DNA of 64,000 nucleotides. It comes from Aedes albopictus. Its lineage: Eukaryota > Arthropoda > Insecta > Diptera > Culicidae. Made by a program: the position numbers and the translations under genes. Below the pieces are notes generated by a model. It worked only from the letters and a program-made list of their open reading frames with translations. It was not told the origin of the DNA and searched no databases. The stretch lies in the NCBI RefSeq assembly GCF_035046485.1, contig NC_085137.1, positions 7,975,977 through 8,039,976 on the forward strand. The letters are read 5' to 3'. Positions 33,061 to 43,379 of this stretch are shown here, one piece after another. Each line of letters opens with the position of its first letter. The first letter of the stretch is position 1.

Positions 33061-33225
33061 GGGGCTGTCCATTAATTACGTAAGGGTTTATAGGGGGAGG
33101 GAGGGTTTGAGAAATCTTACGCGCCATACAAAAGTATTTGGCTTTCCATACAAAAAATCTTACAAGCGGGGGAGGGGGTGTCGAAAAATCGCAAAAATTC
33201 CCTTACGTAATTAATGGACAGCCCC
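33061..33225. mobile_element. MITE (GGGGCTGTCCATTAATTACG ends), PIF/Harbinger-like
   Basis: GGGGCTGTCCATTAATTACG and its exact reverse complement at the right end, with TTA directly outside each (33058-33060, 33226-33228), again a TWA-type 3-bp duplication. 165 bp with a G-rich interior (GGGGGAGGGAGGG). Confidence 0.88.
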
Positions 33226-33228
33226 TTA

Positions 33229-33786
33229 TTACATTGTGGTGCGGTACTTGGTGGTCTACTGGCTACCGCTTCTGATTCTTATGCAGAAGGTCCTAGGTTC
33301 AATCCCTGGCCTGTCCCTTTGCTACTACTTTGTATCTTCCTATCTACTTTCTCTCTTTATCTTCTCTACATATACAGCTCATATATATTCAAAAGTTCAT
33401 AGCCATTGTTAGAACAGAAACGGGTTGAAAAGTCGTTTCTTTTCCTTCCAACTTTTACAGCACAGTGTAAAGTTTGGTCGCATCAGCGACCAAAGGTGAC
33501 TCCCAGATTTTACATCCTACTCTACTAACGAATACCCCATCCGAGCTGGTTGTGGGGACGCAGAGTGCTCTCGGTCTCTAGTACCAAAAACCATCACACT
33601 CTATCATTCCTTTCCCTTGCCAACCAACTGTAAGGACTTGGCCGGCGCCTGTATTGATCCAAAATGTATGAGCTGCTTAAATCGCTCTTTGAGAATAAGC
33701 GAGTGTCGTAGCTCTTATTCAGTTGGATCTCAGTGTAATTTATACCAGATCAGATCATTCATGGAGAAGCAACCATTGACATGTAC
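33229..33786 (+). mobile_element. tRNA-headed SINE, second copy
   Basis: CTTGGTGGTCTACTGGCTAC (A-box region), CTTATGCAGAAGGTCC and TAGGTTCAATCCC (B box) open it; the body and end (GCAACCATTGACATGTA) match the copy at 13336-14044, without that copy's extra 130-bp block. It abuts the MITE on the left and a Tc1-like MITE remnant on the right. No target duplication seen, so the right flank has probably been replaced. Confidence 0.75.
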
Positions 33787-34246
33787 ACCAAAACACTTTT
33801 CCATGTTTTACGAAAGTGACCCCAAACTTTTGGCTGATACATTATATTGAGGGGTGACCCCAAACTTGTGGTCGAAGACATCAAGAGTTAATTTACCTGA
33901 TAACTTTTTTCTTAGATTTCTTTAGCCAAGTTTTGTAAAAAGCAGTTGGAAGCTAATAGAAAATAGGTTATATTACCGCTCTCACCATACAATTTGGTCG
34001 ACCCAATTTCCAGCGACACTGCCGTAAGTTTATATTCATTTTTTTTTTAAATTGACAACTTTGGGTTAAGTTTACATACAAATATTTTTGTAAAAGTTTC
34101 CAATAAATCATGTTCAAAGTTACTTTGACTTATTATCTTTTGAATGAGACCTAGGGTTTTGAAACCGGACGAAAATTAGCGGAGATATGGGCCTGAAAAA
34201 CTGACATGTTTTTGAGGGGGTGACCCCAAACTTTTGATCGGAAGTG
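33787..34246 (+). mobile_element. Tc1-like MITE remnant (CACTCCCGATCAAAAGTTTGG family), left-truncated
   Basis: Collinear with the right part of 61660-62288 (CTTTTCCATGTTTTACGAAA, GTGACCCCAAACTT, CAATTTCCAGCGACAC, TTATCTTTTGAATGAGACCT). The right end is CAAACTTTTGATCGGAAGTG followed by TA. The left terminus is missing at the junction with the SINE. Confidence 0.8.
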
Positions 34247-34249
34247 TAT

Positions 34250-34428
34250 ATATGATTCATCTACCGATCCGGTTCTATTTAGTGATCGCTAGACCCACTT
34301 TCAAGCAACGGCGGCTAATTTTCTGTGTGGAAAGGATGTGATTTTTACATCACTTTAATGACGCGGCTGATGTGCAGCGAAAATGATGTGATATCACAAG
34401 ATTTTTTTTTGTTGTGATATGGACTGCG
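34250..34428 (+). repeat. dispersed repeat, copy 1
   Basis: CGGCGGCTAATTTTCTGTGT, GGAAAGGATGTGATTTTTAC and GATGTGCAGCGAAAATGATG match 35303-35437. Family unknown; ends not defined. Confidence 0.65.
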
Positions 34429-34434
34429 TTATGA

Positions 34435-34670
34435 GAAGTGTAGAATGTGAGAAATGAGTAGTGAAGGGTAGCCAGTCTAAAATGAGATGTGAACTGTGCA
34501 AAGTGAAGAGTAAAGGGTGTGATGAAGTGAGAAGTTAGAAGTGATCAGGGAAGAGTGAGGAATGAGGTGTGAGTGAGTAGTAAACAGGATCGTTTAAAAA
34601 TTAAATTAGCAGTGAGCATTGAAATGAGAAGAGTGAGGAGTGTAAATCAGTGAGAGCAACGTGTTGTACG
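34435..34670 (+). repeat. GTGAGCAGTGAAGAG repeat, block 5
   Basis: AAGTGTAGAATGTGAGAAAT, GAGTAGTGAAGGGTAGCC and GAGAAGAGTGAGGAGTGTAA: same degenerate unit as 23.5-25.7 kb. Confidence 0.65.
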
Positions 34671-35205
34671 TACCAGACCGCAGAAACATTGGTCAAACAT
34701 TGGTTTTCGAGGCCCTTTCTAAAAATTTTCGCAGGAATTTTTGAAAACGGTTTAGCAGTTCAATAAATGTCGCTTTTTTCTCTTGTTCCCAAAACATTTC
34801 GAAAATTTTAAATATACTTCAAATGTTCCAAAAATCTCCGGGAACGCCGAGATTTTCTGGTGATTCTAGGACATTTTCCGGAAATACTGATGCCATCTGT
34901 TAAATTCAACATGTGACAATCTGATCTGCCTACACGGGACAGCTAATGCTGAAAAATCCCGAAAATTTCTATATCATCAACATTGCAGTCCCACCAGAGT
35001 TATCACTAAAACGTTACACAGCAAAAAAAAATGTAATTTCCAGGTGCGTAATTTCTGGCGATGTATCCATTTTTTGATGTAATTTCACTCGGTTACATCG
35101 TTTCCCAACAATTTTCACAATCTCCATGTACATCCTGGTTGGCACCGGAAAGTGTCAGCAAACCCATTCCAGCAGATACCTAGAAGCAGTATCTTATTTA
35201 TCAAC
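34671..35205. other. no gene recognised
   Basis: AT-rich, nothing identifiable. Confidence 0.45.
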
Positions 35206-35214
35206 TATCCTCTA

Positions 35215-35290
35215 ACTCGGTGAATTAGTCGAGTGGTAAGAGATACGCCTCACAATCAGCGGATCAGTGTACGAATCCGTGCCAATATTT
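35215..35290 (+). other. tRNA-derived sequence, type 2
   Basis: TTAGTCGAGTGGTAAGAGAT (A-box-like) and GTGTACGAATCCGTGCC (B-box-like) at tRNA spacing, with GCCTCACAATCAGCGG between. The acceptor stem does not close. A tRNA-derived head or tRNA pseudogene. Confidence 0.5.
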
Positions 35291-35302
35291 TTCTTAATCA
35301 TA

Positions 35303-35437
35303 TATGAGTCATCCATCATTCCGGTTCTAGCGATTGCCATACCCTCTGTCTAGCTGCGGCGGCTAATTTGCTGCGTGGAAAGGATGTAATTTGTACATCA
35401 CTTTTACGACGCGACTGATGTGCAGCGAAAAAGATGT
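35303..35437 (+). repeat. dispersed repeat, copy 2
   Basis: CGGCGGCTAATTTGCTGCGT and GATGTGCAGCGAAAAAGATG match 34250-34428. Confidence 0.65.
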
Positions 35438-35608
35438 GTACCAAACACCATCCGAATGAATTAACCTTGTTTTATGCACGTGTTCGTAGTTGGCAGGGAC
35501 ATCTGCCAAGTTTGGAAAGCTCTGCACCAACATTTCAAAAGGGCATATTAGCTTTTGAAAGGAGCTTATGTTCACTGTATGCTGTATGCTCAGTTTCATC
35601 CCTTCCAT

Positions 35609-36000
35609 CAGTGTTGGTAAACTCACACTCAAAGCTCACTCATGAACCGCTCCTGCGTGAGCCAACTCGCGCGCGATTCTGAATCATTTTCTCACGCGCG
35701 AGATTTTCATGCAAAATCTCGCTCTCACGAGTCAAGCGCCGAAATCTCATTCGCATGTAAAATGAATCCAAATCAATTGAAACGACAATCTTTGTTGTTG
35801 TATGCAAGGTTTGATCTTGTTCTGTCATACAATCCTAAAAACTTCGTTGTAAATAATAAGACTACAAAGAAATTAAGGGATGAGTAAAATGACGAATCAA
35901 CTCATGCATGATTTTTTCGGCGGTGAGTTTGGCGAGTCAAGAATCGCGCGTGAATCAACTCAACCATGAGATTTGAGAATTTGAGTTTTTACCAACACTG
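35609..36000. mobile_element. MITE (CAGTGTTGGTAAACTCA ends)
   Basis: Left CAGTGTTGGTAAACTCA and right TGAGTTTTTACCAACACTG are inverted. Interior has CTCACGCGCGAGATTTTCAT and GAGTTGATTC/GAATCAACTC-type inverted motifs. The CAGTGTTGG end resembles hAT elements, but the two 8-bp flanks do not match well, so no duplication is claimed. Confidence 0.65.
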
Positions 36001-36530
36001 AACCTCCACTGCTATCGGAATGAGCTGATTGATGGGGAACCGAGATTGAAGAAGAGCATACTGCCGTAACCGCATTGCTCTCAAAACTGCTTCCATATCA
36101 TCGCGGACAAAGACCTGCAGAGCACCGTCGTCATCGAATATCAATCTCGAAATAGCTTTCCTTCCTACTAGCCGAAGGTGACAACCGGAACGACAGACGG
36201 GCATGAACGAGTTGAATAGGATCACGTCTCAAGTGCATTTGCTCGTTGAATCAGAGCGAGAAGCACACACGGTTGGGCCGAGGCGGACGATACAATCTAA
36301 TTCAATTTCCTTCAGGTCATATCCGGATGATTTGACTTTCTGGCCGTCGTCGGTGTTGGCGCTGAAAGGACCTCGCCTCCATCGGACGGACACGGGGTGG
36401 CTGCTGGAGGGATATTGTGTCAATTTGGATTGCTCCAGTTTTGAAAGTGGTAAGGTCCCGGCGTAATACGGTCAGCGTTATTTCACAAACGACGACAACG
36501 ACAAAGGCGACGCCATCAGCGTTCATTTGA
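36001..36530 (-). CDS. unassigned coding-like segment
   Basis: Two minus-strand frames in the same phase (36423-36229 and 36225-36001) have balanced, protein-like composition: KEIELDCIVRLGPTVCASR, then after one TGA LFNSFMPVCRSGCHLRLVGR, KAISRLIFDDDGALQVFVRD, DMEAVLRAMRLRQYALLQSR and FPINQLIPIAVEV. GC content is above that of the neighbours. I recognise no family. It may be an exon, a relic of a gene or transposon, or chance. The inverted-repeat element at 35609-36000 cuts it at the low-coordinate edge. Confidence 0.25.
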
Positions 36531-36892
36531 CAAATTTCGAGAAACGGATGCCCCGTTTACGGATTCGAAGGCGATTGGTGCTTGTACACACATTTGCATT
36601 ATCGGGTGACGCGTTTCCGATGTGGATCGAAGGACAAAACCAGGTTGCGGGCCGCATAGCACCAAGTTGATTATTTATTCAAACGAAAATAAGCATTCTC
36701 TGGTGGAAATTTGAGGAAATGTTTCATTTGGATGGGATTTTAGGAAACAAGGTTTGAAATAACAACGCCCTATACACAAAAAAAGAAAAAAACAATAATA
36801 CCTACACGTGCTCAGTCTTATGCACCTACTGGTACAAAGAGTCAACTTGAAAAATCTACATCCTATTAACAATGTGTTGCCAGTTCCATTTT
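36531..36892. other. no gene recognised
   Basis: No identifiable feature before the next TTTTGCCTTTCTCG repeat. Confidence 0.45.
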
Positions 36893-37058
36893 TGCCTTTC
36901 TCGTACACCAAGGTGTACCGAAAGGCTATATGTTCACTCCAAAAACAAAAATTTGATAGAGCCCTCGGAGGGGTCAAGTCTTATATACCAATCGACTCAG
37001 CTCGACGAGTTGAGATGATGTCTGTGTGTGTATGTGTGTGTGTGTATATGAATGTGTG

Positions 37059-37079
37059 TTAGTATGTGTGTGTGTGTGT
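37059..37079 (+). repeat. target-site duplication of the R1-clade element, left
   Basis: TTAGTATG followed by TG dinucleotides; the same string stands at 43020-43040. Because it ends in TG repeats, the exact length (about 20) is uncertain by a few bases. Confidence 0.85.
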
Positions 37080-37898
37080 TTTTTTTTTCCTCCGAACCTC
37101 CCCAGCAGAGAAAACCGATTGGAAAAACTCTGCTACACCTTGATGCCTCGATCCCCCTGGTACCACTGATATGCGACTGCTTCAGGGGGGGCAATGCGCT
37201 CATGCGCTCTTCTGCTACAGTGCTCATGCACTTTTTGTCGCTCCTAATCTGTAGTCATACACGTCTCGTATTTTGCTTACTCCGGTTGGTGTTGGCTCAC
37301 CATTAAGCGGACAACATGCTTAGTTTCAAATTTGTTATTCTACACGTTCTAATGTTAGTACCTAACATATCGCCATTCAGCGACACATAGGTACAACATA
37401 CACACAATTTGTTATTCTAATATCACGCAAGGCATTCGGATCCTACTAACTTGCTCCGAACGGTGTCCTCGCCGTGCCGCCGTTGTGCCATTTAGCACTC
37501 CAGCTTTTCGCGCACGACTCGTGTAGTCCCCGACGGTGGATCTACCCTACGCCGACAAAGAGTTCCCCGGCAGTGGAACATCTTCCGAAACCGTTTCTTC
37601 CCAGACAGGTGCCGAGGTCTCTCCTGCGATTCCGGTTGGAGACTGGCTTCCGGTTCACAGGCGCCCCGACGACCAAATTCCGGTGCTTCTGCGCGATAGA
37701 CTCGGTCTAGTCCCCGGCGGTGGGCCTAGCCGACTCCGACGGAGAAAAACCCCGGCGGTGGAAGTTCTCCCGATACCGATGTTTCTATCCCGACCAGTAA
37801 GGTGTCGAAGTCGGTCCGGCGATTCCGGTTGGTGGTGGACTTCCGGTTCACCGGCGCTCCGACGACCAAAACCCGGTGCCACGTTACGGACGACTCAG
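37080..37898 (-). other. 3' untranslated region and poly(A) of the R1-clade element
   Basis: About 810 bp after the ORF2 stop, no open frame; the sense strand ends GGTTCGGAGG plus about ten A. It contains repeated CCGGCGATTCCGG-like and CCGGTG-rich segments (37560-37910). Confidence 0.75.
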
Positions 37899-40889
37899 TC
37901 ATGTCCCCGGCGGTGGATCATGCCTACCCGGATCGCGTTCCGCCGCTCTCTGGTCTTCGCGCCACTTCCTCTGCAGCGCGGACAGCACCCTCGTTACTGC
38001 TCTGTCGACAGCGTTCCACGTGTTTTCATCGCGACACATCTCTTCGACAATGTTGTCGACTGTCACTCCGCGCAGCAAGACGCGAATTTCTTCGAACCTG
38101 GGGCATTCGAAAACGACATGTTCCGGTGTCTCCTCCACGTTAACACACTCCGGGCAAAAGGGCGAAAGAGCGTGCCCAAACCGGTGCAGGTACTTCCTGA
38201 AGCAGCCATGGCCGGACAGGAACTGCGTCAGATGGAAGTTCACCTCCCCATGCTTCCTATTCACCCATGCTGACACGTTAGGGATAAGTCGGTGAGTCCA
38301 CCTGCCATTCGCCGAATTGTCCCACTCTTGCTGCCACTTAGCCAACGAGTTCGCTCTGACGATATCTCTTACGCTCCTGGTACTTCTGCGATGGTAGCAT
38401 TCTACGTCTTCGGCGATGGTGATGCAAATGGGCATCATTCCCGCGATAACACATACTGCCTCCGTCGAAATGGTTCTGTACGCGCTGGCGACCCGAGTGG
38501 CCATGAGTCGGAATGCGCTGTCTAGCGCTCTTCTATTCCGCTTCGTACTCAGTGCTTCAGCCCATGCTGGGGCACCATACCTGAGTATTGAGCCTGCTAC
38601 GCTCGCCAGAAGACGCCTCTTACTACTTCGTGGTCCCCCGACGTTCGGCATTATCGTCGCTATAGCATTGACAGCCTTCGCCGCCTTTCCGCAGGCGTAG
38701 TCGACGTGCTCCTTGAAGTTAAGTCGATCATCGACCATCACTCCTAGATGCTTCAAAGCTCGTTTCGATGTGATTACGTGCTCTCCGACTACGATCTCCA
38801 TCGTTTGGGCTGCTTTACAGTTGCTGACCAGAAGCACCTCCGTTTTGTGATGGGCAATCTGTAGCTTGACCCCAGTCATCCATCTTTCAACAGTGGACAT
38901 TGATTCCGTCGCCAGCATTTCAACTTCTTCAAGAGTCTCTCCCATTACCGTCAACACGACGTCGTCTGCGAAGCCCACAATGACGACTCCTTTGGGAAGT
39001 TTTAACGACAGTACGCCGTTGTACATGGCATTCCAGAGCGTTGGGCCTAGTATGGACCCTTGTGGAACACCTGCCGTTACTTCTATAGACCTCTGCCCTT
39101 CGTTGGTCTCGTACACCAGTACCCTGTTCTGGAAGTAGCTCCGTAAAATCTGGCACAGATAATCGGGAACCCGCATACTGTGTAGCGCTACGGCGATAGC
39201 CTCCCAGCTGGCACTGTTAAACGCATTTTTGGCGTCTATCGTTACCACAGCGCAGAATCGGTCACCTCTCCGTTTTTTCTTGGACGCCTTCTGGGCATTC
39301 TCGATGACTACCCGAATCGCATCTACCGTCGATTTTCCCTTACGGAATCCGAATTGCATCGCTGACAGTCCCCTCTCACTTTCGGCGTATTCTGTCAACC
39401 TGTTAAGGATGACCTTCTCTAACAGTTTTCCTAGGGTATCCAGCAGGCAGATCGGTCTATACGATCCTGGGTCCCCCGGCGGCTTTCCTGGTTTCGGTAG
39501 AAGCACCAACTTTTGAACCTTCCAACCGTCTGGGAAGTAGCATTCATCCAGGCATTTTTGGAGCACCATCCTGATCATGTCCGGAAACGCCAATATCGCC
39601 GTTCTAACTGCTACGTTCAGGATCCCATCCGGACCGGGAGCTTTCCCGATCTTGAGCCCCTTCGCAATTACCAGCAACTCTGCATTGGATATCCGAGCAC
39701 CTTCGTTGGGTTCTTCTGCATTCTCTGCGTATGGTGTGGGCGGCCAAAACGTTGGGCCATGGTGCGGAAAAACACCTTCCACGATCCTCCTTAGTTTGTC
39801 CGTTCACATTTCCACGGTTACTGCTGGACCTTTGAGCTTCGATACCACGATTCGGTACGCGTTGCCCCAGGGGTTGGCGTCGGCTTCTCGACACAACTCT
39901 TTGTAGCAGTTCGACTTACTCAGCCTTATCTCGCGTTTAAGAGCGGCTCGAGCTCCCCGAAAAACGGTTCGCCTTGCTTCTCTCTCAGATTCATTTCTGG
40001 CCCTCTGGAAGCGTCTCCTAGCACGGAGGCAAGCAGCACGGAGGGTACTGATCGTCGCGTTCCACCAATACGCTGGCCGTCTTCTGTTTCTGGGCTCTAT
40101 CTTCCTCGGCATTGCTATGTCGCATGCCGTAACAATCGCTTCCGTTAGTTCACCTGCATCAAGGGTTGCACCGCCGTATGACCGCAGCGCCTCGACAAAG
40201 ACTTCCTTGTCGAAGTCTTTTGTCTTCCACCTTCGTTCGCATGTTCGCGTTCTCCTCGTCGAAGTAGAGGCTCGCCGGCCAATGCTGTAGAGGATCGCCT
40301 GGTGATCACTGTTGGAATATTCCTCGCTGACTCTCCAGTTCATGTCTTCCGTAAGCGACGGACTACAGAACGTAACATCGATGATGGATTCACGGCCGTC
40401 TCTGCGGAATGTGCTGGCCATACCATCGTTGCAAAGCCTCACATCCAGCTTCGCCAGGGCTTCCAGTAGGCTGTACCCCCTAGTATTGGTGAGCCTACTA
40501 CCCCATTCCACGGCCCAGGCGTTGAAATCTCCTCCGATGACTACCGGCTTCCGCCCGACCAGCGTGTCCGTGAGTGCATCCAACATCCTGTTGTACTCTT
40601 CATCTGACCACCTTGGAGGTGCATAGCAACTGCAAACGAAGACTCCATTAATTTTGGCAACCACAAAGCCTTCGTATGAACACTCGATCACTTCTTGAAT
40701 GGGGAATCTACCCATCACCTGTATGGCCGCTATCTGGGATCTGTCCGTCACCCAATTGCTGTTCTCAGGGGGCACCCGATACGGCTCTGCGATGATTGCA
40801 ACATCGCACTTAGTCTCTGTTGTCGACTGCCACAACAGTTGCTGTGCGACGTCGCAGTGATTGAGGTTGATTTGGGTTATCTCAATCAT
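37899..40889 (-). pseudogene. ORF2: APE endonuclease and reverse transcriptase, one in-frame stop
   Basis: Starts ATG at 40889 overlapping the ORF1 stop as ATGA. Endonuclease signatures: INLN (N10), AEPYR (E35), GGDFNAW (D121, N123), ESIIDVTF (D171), NSDHQAI (D195, H196). After residue 361 a TGA at 39804-39806 interrupts; the same frame then continues without shift to the stop at 37899. Reverse transcriptase: KAPGPDGILN, SYRPICLLDTLGKLLEKVI, QFGFRKGKST, IDAKNAFNSASW, GVPQGSILGP and the catalytic FADDVVL (near 38972). The end carries CPECVNVEETPEHVVFEC, the zinc-like motif typical of this clade. About 996 codons in all, normal for R1-clade ORF2. No RNase H. One nonsense codon is the only lesion I see; read-through or a sequencing error cannot be excluded. 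Confidence 0.92.
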
Positions 40890-42280
40890 TGTTGACCTGC
40901 CATCGCCTTTTTATAGGCCGGGCACTTAAAGCCTCCCGTCTTATGGTCGTTTCCGTCCTCCGGCTTACACAGCATGCACTTGGGTTGGCTCGTGCAGTCC
41001 CGAGCAACGTGGCCATTTCCACCGCAACTCCAGCATCGTCCGGACCTGCCGGGGCCCTTGCAATTTCTCGCCTGATGACCAAACTCCATGCATTTAAAGC
41101 ATCGCTCCATTTGTTTGGTGGCTCGGGGAGCCAGTCGCAACGAGCACTCCGCCCATCGAATTTTTATCTTGCCAGTTGCTACCAGCTTATTGGCAATATC
41201 CACAGGCAATCGGATTGCCGCCGTCTGAGTGCCTCCATACGACTTCCTTATCCGAATCACCATCGGTCCTTCGACGTTGCACTGCTCCTTCAATGCGCGT
41301 TTCAGATCATCTTCTGTCGTGATCTCGTCCAGATCCTTGACTTCAACCACCGCCTCCTGTGATAAGGCTCTCACATTGGCCTCGTTCTCCAGGGATTTGG
41401 CAACGAGCTCCCTGAACGCCGAGCTCTTAACCGTCGGATCCTTCTTGAGCTCGAACAGCATCTCTCCTTTTTGGGTGCGTCTGGTCTTCACTACGTTTTC
41501 GCCCAACACCTTCAACTCCGGGTCCTCCTGCAGTTTCCTAAGCAGAGCAGCGTACGTCGTCTTGTCCTTCGCCTCGACGATCAATGCATCGCCCTTCTTC
41601 CTCTCCCTAGGAGGCCGGTGGGTTTCTTTCTTCTTCTGTTCCTTCTTCTTTTCTTCCTTCTTCTTATCTTCTTTCTCCTTTCGCTTTTTCTTCTTCTTCG
41701 CCTGCTGGTTCTCCACAGTGCGCCATCCATCATCACTCCGAGTGCTGGCACGCTCCCGTTCGCTTCTCTGTTTCTTCGGGACTTCCTCTTCTCCTGGCGT
41801 GTCCCTGCCTCGTTTCTCTGAGCGAGTACTCCGGTGGCTCCTCGGCGTCTCCATGTTTTCAGCCGTAGGTCTATCCGTGGCTTCCGCCAGAGACTTCTCG
41901 GCTGTTTCCACTCTCAGCTTGAGCGCCTTCTGATCGCGTTCCGCAACTGTAACGGCGGACTTGATGCTCGTCACTAGTTGCTTGATCTTCAGGTGAACGT
42001 TGTGCTTGTCTTTGACAAACTCGTACAACTCGTTCACCCTTCTCCTCACTTCGAACAAGCTCGACTCTTGAGCTGTGCCGCTGTTCGAGTTCGGTGTAAG
42101 CACTCGCTGATTCAGGAATGCTAGCTCCCGTTGGTTTCCTTGAGGCTCGCTCCGTATTGCGCTACTACTCGTTCTGGCAGCAGTTTCCAGCGGCGTCACT
42201 GGTGATCGCTGCATCATTCCACTTCTTCTGAACGCGTCCGCGTTCTCTCCAACTACTTCGTTATAATTTGATGTCTCCAT
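40886..42280 (-). CDS. ORF1: Gag-like nucleic-acid-binding protein
   Basis: A 464-residue intact frame from ATG 42280. Residues about 80-130 look helical (RVNELYEFVKDKHNVHLKIK), a very lysine-rich stretch follows near 195-220 (KKKKKRKEKEDKKKEEKK), and then a conserved fold-like segment (VSLA-type, LKRALKEQCNVEGPMVIRIR). Three zinc knuckles close it: C-X2-C-X4-H-X4-C at 394-407 and 416-429 and a longer CMLC..H..C at 435-453. ORF1 proteins of this kind bind element RNA and help form the ribonucleoprotein used for insertion (family knowledge). It ends CAACAATGA, where ATGA is also the ORF2 start, suggesting translation of ORF2 by termination and restart. Confidence 0.93.
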   Translation of the reverse strand: METSNYNEVVGENADAFRRSGMMQRSPVTPLETAARTSSSAIRSEPQGNQRELAFLNQRVLTPNSNSGTAQESSLFEVRRRVNELYEFVKDKHNVHLKIKQLVTSIKSAVTVAERDQKALKLRVETAEKSLAEATDRPTAENMETPRSHRSTRSEKRGRDTPGEEEVPKKQRSERERASTRSDDGWRTVENQQAKKKKKRKEKEDKKKEEKKKEQKKKETHRPPRERKKGDALIVEAKDKTTYAALLRKLQEDPELKVLGENVVKTRRTQKGEMLFELKKDPTVKSSAFRELVAKSLENEANVRALSQEAVVEVKDLDEITTEDDLKRALKEQCNVEGPMVIRIRKSYGGTQTAAIRLPVDIANKLVATGKIKIRWAECSLRLAPRATKQMERCFKCMEFGHQARNCKGPGRSGRCWSCGGNGHVARDCTSQPKCMLCKPEDGNDHKTGGFKCPAYKKAMAGQQ

Positions 42281-43019
42281 TCTATTGGGTCCCCCCTCCG
42301 AGCCGCTATCTCCACCTGCTGTACGTAGTCGCTTTCGTGATCTCTTGGTTGACTATGAATCAGGGAGGCCAAGCGAGGGTTGAACACGTACCTTCATGGG
42401 GTCCGTGTCCAGAGCCAGATCAGCGCAAGTCGGGAGTGTTACATCCGAGCCTAGTACCCATCAAAAATGATGGACAGATGAAGAACGTATCCGGAGGCCT
42501 GCCAAGGTTTTACCGGGACGGAGGCAGACGCACCATTAGCCCGCTCGCCGTTTCAAGTAGGTGTCACCCTTCCTTACTCAGGGAGCAGAATGGCACGAAT
42601 GTCAGCCCATCGTCGTCATCCTATCCGTAATCCGTAGTCCGTTGTCGTTTGCGTTGACCAGTATGCCATAATCAGGATGTTACTGGCATCGATCCTGATG
42701 TGCCGGTTGGCACTCCGAGTATTTGGGCTAAGGCACTTTGGAAGCGGTGCCAGGTCGCTTGTACAGAGTTGCTTGCGGATGTGTGGCTTTTTATGGAGAT
42801 CCAACAGAGCCCACTGTTGAAACCCCGCCACATCCTAGGCATCCTCTGCTTGAGCTATCTGGAAACCAGAAGCTCGGTCACTCCCCGAAGGAAGAGCCAA
42901 AGGTGGTAATCCACACGGATGTGTGAACGATTTTCGCTTAGGATGAATTCCCAAGCTGCCACCCGACTCGCAGAAGGGGGGGGTTCGTCAAGCCCCTGGA
43001 CTCCTGTCCCTGCTGCCCC
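42281..43019 (-). promoter_or_regulatory. 5' untranslated/promoter region of the R1-clade element
   Basis: A 739-bp leader, GC-richer than the flanks, beginning AGGGGCAGCAGGGACAGG on the sense strand. Non-LTR elements of this type carry an internal Pol II promoter here; no specific motif is proven. Confidence 0.6.
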
Positions 43020-43022
43020 TTA

Positions 43023-43248
<226 letters not shown>

Positions 43249-43379
43249 TTTCAACGACCGATGGTTCATTCGACAGGGCATTTTGTCCCATTGTTTCCTT
43301 TTGAAAATGGTTCAGATCGGTCCTGCCGTTCCGGAGTTATGGCCATTTTGATGTTCCGGATCGGTACCCCAGGAAGGGG

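Larger units (their letters stand above)
37080..43019 (-). mobile_element. full-length R1-clade non-LTR retrotransposon in a TG microsatellite
   Basis: A 5.94-kb element: 5' untranslated region 43019-42281, ORF1, ORF2, 3' untranslated region 37898-37089 and a 9-10-base poly(A) tail (T run at 37079-37088 on the plus strand). A target duplication of about 20 bp flanks it. Three zinc knuckles in ORF1, an APE-type endonuclease, an FADD reverse transcriptase, no RNase H and a terminal C-X2-C..H..C motif are the R1-clade pattern. R1-clade families that insert into AC or ACAY repeats (Waldo, Mino) are known; here the sense-strand target is (AC)n-ATACTAA, so this looks like such a family. Naming is inference. 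Confidence 0.9.

Noticed and set aside
37536..38295. 245- and 139-residue plus-strand frames
   Set aside because: Antisense shadows of the R1-clade ORF2 end and 3' region.
41229..41933. 234-residue plus-strand frame rich in F and S
   Set aside because: Antisense of the lysine-rich part of ORF1.
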